64,000 nt of DNA from Bryocella elongata. Its GTDB lineage: Bacteria > Acidobacteriota > Terriglobia > Terriglobales > Acidobacteriaceae. The notes beneath the pieces were generated by a model. The model did no database searches and had not been told where the DNA came from. It was given only the letters and a program-made list of their open reading frames with translations. This document shows, piece by piece, positions 35,448 through 45,523 of this stretch. A program made the translations under genes and the position numbers. Numbering within the stretch: the first letter of the stretch is position 1; every line of letters begins with the position of its first letter. The stretch spans positions 372,001 to 436,000 of the forward strand of contig NZ_FNVA01000003.1 in assembly GCF_900108185.1 (NCBI RefSeq), written 5' to 3'.

Positions 35448-37520
35448 ATGGACATGACCCGCACCCTCGCCAGGCCACGCTCCACGCTGTTGTGCGTCAT
35501 CGCCGCATGGCTGGCCTTCTATGCGAGCTTCACGCTCTTCACGCCCGCGCTGCTGGACGATGCCGACTCCGTCCACGTCGAGGTCGCCCGCGAGATGCTG
35601 ATGCGCGAGAGCGGGGTTACGCTTTACGCCAACGGCATCCGCTATCTCGAGAAGGCACCGCTGCTTTATTGGTCCATGGCCGCCTCGATGCGCGTCGCCG
35701 AGACCCTGGGCCTCCACTCGCCGCGCGCCCTCGTGGCCTTTGCGCGCCTCCCACTGGCTCTCACCGTGCTAGCGCTCGCTCTGCTGGCGGAGGCCTTCGC
35801 GCGCAGGCTCTTCCGTCGCGTCTATGCCGGCCTCTATGCCGCGCTCATCCTGCTCTCCAGCTTCGGCATCTTCATCTTCACGCGCATCACCATCCCGGAC
35901 GCGATGGTCTGCCTGTGGCTCGCGATGGCGCTGTACTTCTTCTGGTTGCTGGAACGCATCGCGCTCAACCCCCAACTGCTCGATCCCGCCCGCCACCCCC
36001 GCGCCCATCGCCACAGCTGCTATGGCTTCGCGATCGCCTGCGCCCTCAACGTGCTCACCAAGGGCCTTATCGGTCTCGTGTTCCCGGTGGCCATCGCGAC
36101 GATCTATCTTCTGCTCACGCGCGGCCTGAAGCGCTCGCTGCGCCGCATTCGCGACTTCCACCTCGCCCGGTCCTTTACGGTCTTCCTGCTCATCGCCGCG
36201 CCGTGGCACATCCTCGCCGCGCTCGCGAACCCCGGGCAGGGCCATCCGGAGCCCTTCCGCTTCGTCACCGAGTACATCTTCCCGTTCCACTTCGGCCACT
36301 GGATCGTGCCGCTGCCCACCGACGGCAACGTGCGCGGCTGGGCGTGGTTCTACTTCATGAACGAGCACCTGCTGCGCTACCTGAACCTGCGCGTGCCGCA
36401 TGACTACGACACCGTCCCGCTCGTGCTCTTCCTCGGCCTGTGCTTCGTGTGGATGATGCCCTGGTCGGCGTTCCTTCCGCAGACCGTGCGCTGGGCGCTG
36501 CCGGTCCACTCGGCGAAGTGGCGCAGCCAGCTCCGCCGCCACGACCTCCCGCTGAAGCAGCGCGGCCAGCTTCTGCTCGTTATCTGGGCAGCGTTCGTGC
36601 TGTTCTTCTTCAGCTTCTCCACGCGGCAGGAGTACTACGTGCTCCCCGCACTGCCAGCGCTTGCCATCCTCATCGCCGGCTGGCTTGCGACGGTGCAGGC
36701 ACAGCGCGCCGAGTGCGAGAGCAAGGGACTGCGCGATCCCGCCCGCATGCCGCTGCTGATCCTCGCCGCCCTCGGCGCACTCTTCACGGCGGTGACGGTC
36801 TACCTGCTGCTGCACACCCGCCAGCCCGCGCCCGGCACCGACCTCAGCGATCTGCTCTCGCAGAATCCCGGTGAGTACGCCCTCAGCTTCGGACACTTCC
36901 TCGACCTCGACATGCGCGCGCTGGGTATGTTCCGTGTGCCACTGGTGCTGGCGGCCTGTGGACTGTTGCTGGGGCCGGTGATGGCCTTGATGCTGCGCCG
37001 CCGCAAGCATCCGCACACCGCGACGCTATTGCTCTCCGCCGGAGCCTTCACCTTCCTGCTCGCCGCGCACCTGGGCCTGCGCACGTTTGCACCAGTGCTC
37101 AGCTCTGCACAGCTGGCTGAGGCCATCCAGAAGCAGCTCCAGCCCGACGACGTCGTCATCATCCACGGCGAATACGAGGCCGGCTCGACACTGGGCTTCT
37201 ACCTGGAACGTCCGCGTAGCTATGGCCGCGCTAACTTCGCCAGCGGCGATGGTACGGGGCCGCATCTGCGCGCGATCGCTCCCATCGGCATCTACGAAGG
37301 CCGCAGCTCCAATCTCTGGTACGGCAGCTTCTTCCCAGATGCGCCGCACATCTTCCCCTCGCACGAGGATCTCGAAGGTCTCTGGTCCGGACCGCATCGC
37401 ATCTTCATGTGGCAGTCACTTACCGATCCGCCCAATCAGCTACCCTCGGGCATTAGTCCGGTATATGTCATCGCCCGGTCCGGCGGCAAAGAGATCGTCA
37501 GCAACCGCCCAAACCGCTAA
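35448..37520 (+). CDS. Family 39 glycosyltransferase (ArnT-like membrane protein)
   Basis: A 690-residue integral membrane transferase of the GT-C fold (dolichol-phosphate-mannose transferase / ArnT group), which uses a polyprenyl-phosphate sugar donor on the periplasmic side. The first loop has the catalytic acidic pair LDDADSVHVEVAREM, followed by YLEKAPLLYW, a known ArnT-family signature. About 11 helices follow, then a periplasmic C-terminal domain (about 545-690). The acceptor, lipid A or protein, is unknown. The ATG at 35448 or 35454 starts it; TACACT stands just upstream. Confidence 0.9.
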   Translation: MDMTRTLARPRSTLLCVIAAWLAFYASFTLFTPALLDDADSVHVEVAREMLMRESGVTLYANGIRYLEKAPLLYWSMAASMRVAETLGLHSPRALVAFARLPLALTVLALALLAEAFARRLFRRVYAGLYAALILLSSFGIFIFTRITIPDAMVCLWLAMALYFFWLLERIALNPQLLDPARHPRAHRHSCYGFAIACALNVLTKGLIGLVFPVAIATIYLLLTRGLKRSLRRIRDFHLARSFTVFLLIAAPWHILAALANPGQGHPEPFRFVTEYIFPFHFGHWIVPLPTDGNVRGWAWFYFMNEHLLRYLNLRVPHDYDTVPLVLFLGLCFVWMMPWSAFLPQTVRWALPVHSAKWRSQLRRHDLPLKQRGQLLLVIWAAFVLFFFSFSTRQEYYVLPALPALAILIAGWLATVQAQRAECESKGLRDPARMPLLILAALGALFTAVTVYLLLHTRQPAPGTDLSDLLSQNPGEYALSFGHFLDLDMRALGMFRVPLVLAACGLLLGPVMALMLRRRKHPHTATLLLSAGAFTFLLAAHLGLRTFAPVLSSAQLAEAIQKQLQPDDVVIIHGEYEAGSTLGFYLERPRSYGRANFASGDGTGPHLRAIAPIGIYEGRSSNLWYGSFFPDAPHIFPSHEDLEGLWSGPHRIFMWQSLTDPPNQLPSGISPVYVIARSGGKEIVSNRPNR

Positions 37521-37533
37521 AGTGATCTAACGG

Positions 37534-37577
<44 letters not shown>

Positions 37578-37582
37578 GCCCT

Positions 37583-38449
37583 ATGCCCTGTACCCCTTCC
37601 GAACTTCGCCACGTCCCGCTCTTCTCCCTGCTCGATGACGACGAGCTCGACGTCCTCGCGCAACAGGTCGAGCTGCGCAACTTCACCGCACGCCAGCGTA
37701 TCTACAAGGCCGGCGATGAGGCCCTGCGCGCCTTCGTCGTCATCGATGGCTCGGTCTCCGTCACGCTGATCGATGAAGACGGCCAGGAAGTCCCCTTCGC
37801 CGAGCCGCACCACGGTGACTTCTTCGGCTTTGCTTCGCTACTGGAGAACGTGCCGCACCACACCACGGCCATCGCGCTCGAAGCCACGACGTGTGTCGAG
37901 ATCGATCGTCACGACATCGAGGTGCTGCTCTCCAAGAAGCCCATGGCCGGGCTCGACATGCTCACTGTGCTGGCGCGCGACATCCACTCCGCGCAGAGCC
38001 TGGTGCGCGAACGCGCCGCGCGCAACCCCGAAGACCTCATCGACGAGACCGAGACCTTCGGCCAGCGCATCGCCGATGGCGTAGCCAGCTTCGGCGGCTC
38101 CTGGACCTTCATCATCACATTCGCCGTCGTTTTGCTGGGCTATACCGGGCTTTCCATCGCGCTGGTCCACTTCCACGGCACCTCGTGGGACCCGTACCCC
38201 TTCATCCTGCTCAACCTCTTCCTCTCGATGCTTGCTGCCATCCAGGCGCCGGTCATCATGATGAGCCAGAACCGCCAGGATACCCGCGACCGTCTCCGCT
38301 CCGAGCACAACTTCGCGGTCAACCGCCGCGCCGAAGCCGAGGTGCAGGCCCTCACCCGCAAGCTCAACTTCCTCACCGACAAGATGGCGGATGTCGAAGA
38401 CGAGCTTCGCAGCGGGCTTGAGCTTCATCGCAAGGAACACCACGAGTAG
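37583..38449 (+). CDS. Cyclic-nucleotide-binding domain protein with DUF1003 membrane domain
   Basis: A 288-residue protein. An N-terminal cNMP-binding beta roll (about residues 10-125) includes LRAFVVIDGSVSVTLIDEDG and HGDFFGFASLLENVPHHTT. A DUF1003 membrane domain (about 155-250) follows, with two helices around FIITFAVVLLGYTGLSIALV and FILLNLFLSMLAAIQAPVIM, then a coiled-coil tail. The canonical phosphate-binding cassette (GE...RxA) is altered to GD...TTA, so nucleotide binding is uncertain. There is no Shine-Dalgarno sequence: the (CTCGCAT)6 array abuts the start. It may act as a membrane sensor. Confidence 0.87.
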   Translation: MPCTPSELRHVPLFSLLDDDELDVLAQQVELRNFTARQRIYKAGDEALRAFVVIDGSVSVTLIDEDGQEVPFAEPHHGDFFGFASLLENVPHHTTAIALEATTCVEIDRHDIEVLLSKKPMAGLDMLTVLARDIHSAQSLVRERAARNPEDLIDETETFGQRIADGVASFGGSWTFIITFAVVLLGYTGLSIALVHFHGTSWDPYPFILLNLFLSMLAAIQAPVIMMSQNRQDTRDRLRSEHNFAVNRRAEAEVQALTRKLNFLTDKMADVEDELRSGLELHRKEHHE

Positions 38450-38461
38450 ATGGCTGCGCTT

Positions 38462-39040
38462 CTATCTCTGGGATGGAAGTCTCTGAAGTGATCGCAGCAG
38501 ACGTCGCGCTCGTGCCCTCATTGCTGCACCTGGATCCTCCAGCGCAGCTCGCACAATCGGCAACATCCTGGGCAATAGTTTTGGGTCCAAGATGGCCTGG
38601 TCGGCGAGCGACTGCATCGCATTGGCGCGCAGAATGGCGCTCTCGTCCCTCATAGCCTCAAACAGCAGTTCAAGCGCGAGCGCTCGATTGCGGCCCTTCA
38701 GCGGCAAGTGTCCCAGCACTTCAACGAGGTTCCAGCGCGCCCGCAGATCCTGTTCCTTCGCTGCTGCATCCAGGATCTGCTTCGTGAAAGGCTCCAGCAC
38801 CACTGGGTCTTCTCGTTGCATCTTCTTCAACGCATTAGCAGCGCGATGCCGCACCAGTCCCCGCGCATCGGCAAGTGCCTCCACCAGCTCGTTGAGCTTC
38901 GCTCCATCCGCCAGCGATTCACGCGCGATGGCGTTCGCTGCGCCGAGGCCCGCAGCTGGACCTTTCGCCAGCCGCCCCGCCGCGGAGGCGCACGGGATAG
39001 TCTCCCTCTGTCGCACTCCACTGCGGCGCGCCGCGATCAT
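38462..39040 (-). CDS. HEAT-repeat protein
   Basis: A 192-residue all-helical protein made of about four HEAT-like repeats from residue 45. Examples are LVEALADARGLVRHRAANAL and LFEAMRDESAILRANAMQSL. These form a protein-binding solenoid with no catalytic site. The ATG at 39040 overlaps the stop of the hpnI gene in an ATGA arrangement, so translation is coupled and a partnership with the glycosyltransferase is likely. It is convergent with the cNMP gene (12-base gap). Confidence 0.8.
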   Translation of the reverse strand: MIAARRSGVRQRETIPCASAAGRLAKGPAAGLGAANAIARESLADGAKLNELVEALADARGLVRHRAANALKKMQREDPVVLEPFTKQILDAAAKEQDLRARWNLVEVLGHLPLKGRNRALALELLFEAMRDESAILRANAMQSLADQAILDPKLLPRMLPIVRAALEDPGAAMRARARRLLRSLQRLPSQR

Positions 39041-40206
39041 CGTACCGGCGCCAGCTCGCCATCCTTGAGCCGGAACCGCTCGCCACGCCACACAATCGTG
39101 TTGCTCGCGTAGCTCCAGGCCCAGAAGAACAGCCCGAAGCAATCGCGCAGAGGCAGCAGCCACAGGTCCTGCAGCACCTGCGCATCGCGCAGCACACCCA
39201 CACCGACCTGCAGCGCCACGGCGACCCGCATGACCAGAGCCACGCTCAGCAGCGTCACGCTCCACAGCGAGCAGCCCGACGCCAGCACCGTGGCCAGCGC
39301 CCATGGCAGCACATACGTAAAGCAGAGGCCCACATAACCCGCCTTGCGCGAGTCCCGCACCGCGCGCGACCAGCGCAGCTGATGGTCGCAGAAGCCACGG
39401 AATCCATAGGCTGGCAGGCTGGTCGCCACCACCTCGTGGATCAGCTCGATCTTCCAGCCGGCCTTGTGCAGCCGCGCCCCCAGCTCGTAGTCGTCGGCCA
39501 GCTGGTTCACCAGCGTCTCAAAGCCGCCGATGGTGCCCAGCGCCGTCTTCGTCGTCGCCAGCGTGGAGCCCAGCCCGAAGCTGATGCCGCCTTCGAGCTT
39601 GCGCGCCGTGAGCACGCCTGCGAGGAAGTCCGTGGAGATTCCCAGCGCCTCCAGCCGCGACCAGAGTGTGTCGCTGGCGCGGCCGAAGTAGGGGACTGTC
39701 ACCAGCCCGACCTTGTGCTCCGCGAACGGCCGCAGCACGTTCGTCAGGTAATCGGGCCCCACGACGATGTCCGAGTCGTTCACGATCACGTATTCGTACT
39801 TCGCAGCGCGCAGCATCTGCACCAGGTTGGAGACCTTGCCGTTGCTGCCCAGCCGCTCGGTGCACTCGATCAACTGGATCGGCACCTCGGGATACTCCAC
39901 CCGCAGCCGCGCGAGCGCGCTCACCGCAGAGTCCTCCAGCGAGTTCACGCCGAAGACCAGCTCGAACGGCCCCGCATAGCGCTGCTGGCAGTGGCTCACC
40001 AGACCGGCGTACATGTTGGGGTCCAGCCCCTTCACGGGCTTCAGAATCGAGACACCCGGAGAGAACTCGCGTGGCTGTGCCGGGGCGGTCTTGTTCGAGT
40101 CGCGCAGGAAGGATCGTGCTCCAGCCAGCGCCAGCGCGCTGTAAGCGATCCCCGCCGCGGTCATGCCCCCGGCGACGGCCTCTACGGTTACGGCAAACGG
40201 ATCCAT
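39037..40206 (-). CDS. hpnI: HpnI-like GT21 glycosyltransferase (hopanoid / ceramide glucosyltransferase family)
   Basis: A 389-residue membrane glycosyltransferase. An N-terminal helix is followed by the GT21 catalytic domain: GVSILKPVKGLDPNMYAGLV, the donor site NDSDIVVGPDYL, the acidic DDYELGARLHKAG and the HQLRWSRAVRDSR (QxxRW) motif, then C-terminal helices. GT21 members glucosylate ceramide in eukaryotes; bacterial HpnI adds N-acetylglucosamine to bacteriohopanetetrol. No other hpn gene is in the window, so the hopanoid assignment rests on family resemblance. It is coupled to a HEAT-repeat gene downstream. Confidence 0.83.
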   Translation of the reverse strand: MDPFAVTVEAVAGGMTAAGIAYSALALAGARSFLRDSNKTAPAQPREFSPGVSILKPVKGLDPNMYAGLVSHCQQRYAGPFELVFGVNSLEDSAVSALARLRVEYPEVPIQLIECTERLGSNGKVSNLVQMLRAAKYEYVIVNDSDIVVGPDYLTNVLRPFAEHKVGLVTVPYFGRASDTLWSRLEALGISTDFLAGVLTARKLEGGISFGLGSTLATTKTALGTIGGFETLVNQLADDYELGARLHKAGWKIELIHEVVATSLPAYGFRGFCDHQLRWSRAVRDSRKAGYVGLCFTYVLPWALATVLASGCSLWSVTLLSVALVMRVAVALQVGVGVLRDAQVLQDLWLLPLRDCFGLFFWAWSYASNTIVWRGERFRLKDGELAPVR

Positions 40207-40271
40207 TCTCTCTATCGTCTCATCCAGCCGATGAGGAGCTGGTGATCCGCGTCATGCGAATACCGGCAACT

Positions 40272-41519
40272 CTACTCGTACCGCAGCGCTTCGATCGGGT
40301 TCAGGTTGGCCGCCTTGTACGCCGGATAGATTCCGAAGATCAGGCCAATGCCGCAGGAGCAGATGAACGCCACCGCGACCCAGATCGGGCTCACCGTTGC
40401 CGAGATGAAGAAGCGCGCAATCATCGCCACGCCGGAGCCGACGACGATGCCAATCGCTCCACCCACCGCGCACAGCACGATGGCCTCCAGCGTGAACTGC
40501 ATCAGGATGACGCCTCGCGTCGCGCCGATGGCCTTGCGCACGCCAATCTCTCTCGTCCGCTCCGTCACGCTCACCAGCATGATGTTCATCACGCCCACGC
40601 CGCCGACCATCAGGCCCACCGCGCTCAGGCCAAACATCAGCAGAAAGAGGCTGCCGGTGATCTGCGTCCACAAGCGCGTAATGGAATCCGAACCGAAGAT
40701 AGAGAAGTTGTCCTCTGCCGAGTTCCGCACCTTGCGTCGCCGCCGCAGCAGCTCGCGAATCTCATCCTCGACGAGGCCCTTGTTCTTCTGGTCATCGAAC
40801 TTCGCGCTCAGCCAGTAATCCAGGATCTCCGGATGCAGCTTTCTGAAGGTTGAGATCGGAAAGTACGCATAGCTGTCGGCGGGATTCTTGCCACCGCCGA
40901 ACGCCGTCTTCTGCTTGTCCAGCACTCCCACGACGGTGAACGTGCGGCCATCGATGATCACTTCCTTGCCCAACGGATCGACCGGGCCAAACAGACCTTC
41001 CCTCAGATCGCTGCCGATGACTGTGACGTCCGCGGCGCTGTCCTGGTCCATCTGCGTGAAGTATCGGCCTTCCGTCAGGATGCGGTCATAGACCTCCGCC
41101 GTCGAAGCTGTATCGCCATCCAGCGACACATTGTCGACCTTGCGGGTGCCCCACTTGGCAATCACCGACCCGGCGTTGAACTGGTAGTTGGTGTACTGCA
41201 GCGAGGCAGACGCGGCGACCACATGGGGCAGCTTGGCGATCTCTTCCATGTCCTCGTAGGTCATCTGCTTGCGCGCCAGCATCTCTGCCGTCGGCCGCAC
41301 ACCAATCACAGGGAAGCGGAAGATCCACAGCACATTGGTGCCAAAGGACGCGACCAGGTTCGAGATCGACCCATTGAGTCCGTTGATGACCGAAGAGATG
41401 GTGATCACCGTCATCACACCGATGACAATGCCAAGAATGGTCAGCCCCGACCGCACTTTGTTGGTGCGCAGCGTATCGAGCGCCATTCGGACGGATTCGC
41501 GTTGGTCTGTAGTTCGCAT
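40272..41519 (-). CDS. MacB-like ABC transporter permease 1
   Basis: A 415-residue permease of the MacB/FtsX (type VII) architecture. A first helix (SGLTILGIVIGVMTVITISS) is followed by a large periplasmic domain (about 45-280) and three C-terminal helices with the FtsX signature MNIMLVSVTERTREIGVRKA. Such permeases transmit ATP-driven movement to periplasmic partners in tripartite efflux or lipoprotein handling. Neither an ATPase nor a membrane-fusion gene is in the window. It is one of two paralogues on the same strand, separated by a four-helix-bundle gene. Confidence 0.92.
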   Translation of the reverse strand: MRTTDQRESVRMALDTLRTNKVRSGLTILGIVIGVMTVITISSVINGLNGSISNLVASFGTNVLWIFRFPVIGVRPTAEMLARKQMTYEDMEEIAKLPHVVAASASLQYTNYQFNAGSVIAKWGTRKVDNVSLDGDTASTAEVYDRILTEGRYFTQMDQDSAADVTVIGSDLREGLFGPVDPLGKEVIIDGRTFTVVGVLDKQKTAFGGGKNPADSYAYFPISTFRKLHPEILDYWLSAKFDDQKNKGLVEDEIRELLRRRRKVRNSAEDNFSIFGSDSITRLWTQITGSLFLLMFGLSAVGLMVGGVGVMNIMLVSVTERTREIGVRKAIGATRGVILMQFTLEAIVLCAVGGAIGIVVGSGVAMIARFFISATVSPIWVAVAFICSCGIGLIFGIYPAYKAANLNPIEALRYE

Positions 41520-41525
41520 AGGAAA

Positions 41526-41553
41526 GTGGGTAGAGGTCAGACTGTAGAGAGTA
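41526..41553. repeat. Heptad-period repeat left of the four-helix-bundle gene
   Basis: Four successive heptamers GTGGGTA, GAGGTCA, GACTGTA and GAGAGTA; a fifth, GTGGGTT, runs into the stop codon of the next gene. Read on the other strand the units are CTCTAC-rich, like the array at 41982-42016, so the two form an inverted pair. Confidence 0.55.
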
Positions 41554-41558
41554 GTGGG

Positions 41559-41951
41559 TTATGTGGCGGAAGCGGACCGTTGACGCTTACGTCGTTCGCG
41601 CGTGGTGGCAATGGACGCATTCAAGATTCTTACAACTTCTTCCGCCAGTGCTTCTGCCCGAAGGATCATGTCCGGCGGACCATAGCCTTCGCGGAGGGCA
41701 ACCTCGAGCTGCGTTTCTACCTCCAGCGCCGAGCCGCGAGCGATTCCAAGAAACTGCAGAAATTCTCCCGTCGTGATCCGCCCCTGACCTCCAGCGATGT
41801 TGCTCGCAACAGAAACCGCTGATCGCCGAAGCTGACTGCTCAGACCGAACAGCTCCTCCTTGGGAAAGGATCGAGTAAGTTGATACACAACCTGCGAGAG
41901 CTCCATGGCTCGTTGCCAAGCAATTGACTCCCGGAAAGATGCTCTGGTCAT
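41559..41951 (-). CDS. Four-helix-bundle protein (S23/IVP family)
   Basis: A 130-residue member of the family first found inside 23S rRNA intervening sequences and related to the Avd accessory protein of diversity-generating retroelements. Typical segments are SFRESIAWQRAMELSQVVYQ, SQLRRSAVSVASNIAGGQGR and EFLQFLGIARGSALEVETQL. Proteins of this type form basic pentamers that bind nucleic acid. No reverse transcriptase or rRNA lies nearby. It sits between two paralogous permease genes and is flanked by inverted heptad repeats, which suggests it was inserted there. Confidence 0.88.
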   Translation of the reverse strand: MTRASFRESIAWQRAMELSQVVYQLTRSFPKEELFGLSSQLRRSAVSVASNIAGGQGRITTGEFLQFLGIARGSALEVETQLEVALREGYGPPDMILRAEALAEEVVRILNASIATTRERRKRQRSASAT

Positions 41952-41981
41952 GGCGATACCTCTCAGCGGCCACGGATAGTC

Positions 41982-42016
41982 GAACTCTACTCACTACTCA
42001 CTGAACTCTACTCACT
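41982..42016. repeat. Heptad-period repeat right of the four-helix-bundle gene
   Basis: Five heptamers: GAACTCT, ACTCACT, ACTCACT, GAACTCT and ACTCACT. The 14-base unit at 41982-41995 is repeated exactly at 42003-42016. It ends 5 bases before the stop codon of the second permease gene. Confidence 0.85.
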
Positions 42017-42021
42017 TGCTT

Positions 42022-43248
<1,227 letters not shown>

Positions 43249-43425
43249 CGGACTTTCCGGGCAGAGAGCTTGCCCTTCCGAGTCTATCCTGTGCGGCGGA
43301 CAGTGCTACCGGACCCGCCGCCGGACACACGTGTACCTGCACCGGGAGATACGCGCCTTGTGGGAGTTCGGTTCCATCCGCCTCCAAAGCCCCGGCCGGG
43401 GCCTCAAGATCGGCAGTGGGAAGGC

Positions 43426-44679
43426 TTACTGCTGCTCGACACCCGACAGGAACCAGCCTGCCGGATTGCGGCGCTGACTCGTCTCTCGGCGCTCGTCCCG
43501 CTCGTTCAGTGGCTGCGTGGTGGGCGTCAGCTCGAGCACGGCGATCGAGACGCCGATCACCTCGTTGGCCTCGTCGCGCGCGGGCTGGAAGCTCACGAGG
43601 GTATCGCGTCCCGAGGCGGCTTCGCCGCGAATGCGCACGTCGCTCACCGCCTCGCCGGAGAGAGCACGGCGAAGGTAGGGTTCGGTCAGGGTGAAGGTCT
43701 CGGGGTATAGCTCGCTCACCTTGCGGCCCAGGTGCCACTCCACGGGCCGGCCGAGCATCTCCGCCAGCCTGCGGTTCAGGCTCACCAGCTGCAGGCGGCG
43801 ATCCAGGAAGCAAAGGCCCACGGGAGCGCCGTCGTAGATCGCCTGCATCTGCGCCAGCCGTTCGGCGGGCAGAGCCTCCAGCACCGAACCGCTGTGGCCG
43901 TGCAGGCTACCCAGCGCGACTGAATGGGGTTCGGCGGCTTCGGCATGCGGCATCGCCTGGGACGGCATCGGCTTTCCATAACGCCAGCCCTGCGCGAGTT
44001 CGCAACCCAGGCGCAAGAGAATCTCCGCCTGCGCGTCCTCTTCGACGCCCTCGGCGAGGTTCACCAGGTCGAGGCTGTGGCCCAGGCCCAGGATCGCCGC
44101 GACGATCTTGCGGCTCTCGCGGCGCGTGGCAATGGATGCGACAAAGCTGCGGTCGATCTTCAACTGGTCGAACGGAAGAGCCTGCAGATGCGCCAGCGAC
44201 GAATACCCGGTCCCAAAGTCATCCAGCGAAAGCCGGCAGCCGAGGTCCTTCAGCGCGTTTGCAATCTGCGTCGCCTGCTCGATGTTCCCGATCAGCGCGC
44301 TCTCCGTGATCTCGATGGTCAGCTTGTCCAGCGGGAAGCCCTGCTCCTCCGCCGAGTTCCTGATCTGCAGCGGGAGGCTGGTGTAGCGCATCTGTCGCGG
44401 CGAGATGTTCACCGCCAGCCGCGGCGTCAGGCCAAGCTCGCGGGTCTCCTTGAAGGCCTTGCGGAGCACCTGGTTGGTCAGCTCGCCGATCAGCCCGTTG
44501 TCCTCGGCCACGCCGATAAAGTTCATCGGCAGGATCAGCCCGTCATGAGGATGCATCCACCGGGCCAGCACCTCGTAGCCCCGCAGCGCACCGGAGCGCA
44601 GGTCGACGATCGGCTGAAAGTAGGGAACGATCTCGTCGTCTTCGAGAGCCCGGATCAGATCGCTCAGCTTGGCCAGCAT
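43426..44679 (-). CDS. EAL-domain cyclic-di-GMP phosphodiesterase with C-terminal PAS
   Basis: A 417-residue signalling protein. The EAL domain (about residues 12-240) has a complete active site: Glu36 (GYEVLARW), Asn91 (NISPRQ), Glu123 (IEITES), Asp153-Asp154 (SLDDFGTGYSS), Lys174 (LKIDRSFV), Glu210 and Glu213 (NLAEGVEE) and Gln230. It should therefore hydrolyse c-di-GMP. A PAS domain (about 275-395, LAQMQAIYDGAPVGLCFLDR) comes after it, the reverse of the usual order. There are no membrane segments. The start is the ATG at 44679. Confidence 0.92.
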   Translation of the reverse strand: MLAKLSDLIRALEDDEIVPYFQPIVDLRSGALRGYEVLARWMHPHDGLILPMNFIGVAEDNGLIGELTNQVLRKAFKETRELGLTPRLAVNISPRQMRYTSLPLQIRNSAEEQGFPLDKLTIEITESALIGNIEQATQIANALKDLGCRLSLDDFGTGYSSLAHLQALPFDQLKIDRSFVASIATRRESRKIVAAILGLGHSLDLVNLAEGVEEDAQAEILLRLGCELAQGWRYGKPMPSQAMPHAEAAEPHSVALGSLHGHSGSVLEALPAERLAQMQAIYDGAPVGLCFLDRRLQLVSLNRRLAEMLGRPVEWHLGRKVSELYPETFTLTEPYLRRALSGEAVSDVRIRGEAASGRDTLVSFQPARDEANEVIGVSIAVLELTPTTQPLNERDERRETSQRRNPAGWFLSGVEQQ

Positions 44680-44953
44680 AGATTTTCAGACTAACGCCAA
44701 GAACAAGGCCCGTGCGGGTCAGCGCCCGACCGATGGTCGTAAGGAATCCGCGCGAACACTACCAGACAGTAACCAGTCGCGTGCACCAACCGGGTTGGAG
44801 TACGCTTTCAGGCCCATTTCCTTCCCAATATGGGACATCCTCCGTGAGCCACTGGCAGCGCAGTTTCGCGCGGGTCACCCCCGGGATGGCCTGCACAGCC
44901 GTCTGCGCATCCTGCCAGTCGAGCCCACCCAACCCGCTTGCTACACTGGAGAG

Positions 44954-45389
44954 GTGCAGGCGGTCGGATGGTCGCCGCCCGGTGGGCGCAAGCTACACCG
45001 GGGGGAGGAAAGTCCGAACTCCGCAGGGCAGTGTGCCGGATAACGTCCGGGACGCGAGCGTCAAGGCTCGTGGACGGCCAGTGCAACAGAAAACAGACCG
45101 CCAGGTGGCCGCAAGGACACAAGGTAAGGGTGAAACGGTGGGGTAAGAGCCCACCGCGTTGGCAGTAATGACAACGGCACGGTAAACCCCACACGGAGCA
45201 AGACCAAATAGGCAGGGAGACAATCGCTCCTCTTCAGGCGATGTCACGTAGCGGCCCGTTACGGCAAGACGAAGGGATGTGCGCGAGCACAAGTCGGAAC
45301 CTGCGGGTAGGTTGCTGGAGCGCATCAGTAATGCTGCGCCTAGAGGAATGACCGTCTAAAACAGAATTCGGCTTACGGGCCGCCTGCAC
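44954..45389 (+). ncRNA. rnpB: RNase P RNA, class A
   Basis: Catalytic RNA of RNase P, which matures tRNA 5' ends. The conserved core is present: GAGGAAAGTCCGAACTCC near the 5' end (about 45004), GGGTAAGAGCCCACCG in the middle, and AGAGGAATGACCGTC followed by ACAGAATTCGGCTTACGG at the 3' end. The ends are set by the P1 helix: GTGCAGGCGG (44954-44963) pairs exactly with CCGCCTGCAC (45380-45389). A TACACT -10-like box at 44942-44947 puts transcription start close to 44954. The 274 bases between the EAL gene and rnpB hold nothing else I can identify. Confidence 0.97.
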
Positions 45390-45523
45390 AAATTCTCAAA
45401 CGCGATTCCAGCGGTCTCCGTCCCCACTGCCGATATCGCTTCGGGAAGGAAGCCGGGCAATCTCTATCCTTCCTCCGCGCTCCAACACTCCCGGGCGGGT
45501 TCATTGGCTAGAATCCGAATACC

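Noticed and set aside
41559-41951. Diversity-generating retroelement
   Set aside because: Only the Avd-like bundle protein is present; no reverse transcriptase or template/variable repeat pair was found nearby.
44954-45389. Short reading frames on both strands
   Set aside because: They lie inside rnpB, whose conserved structural RNA motifs explain the sequence.
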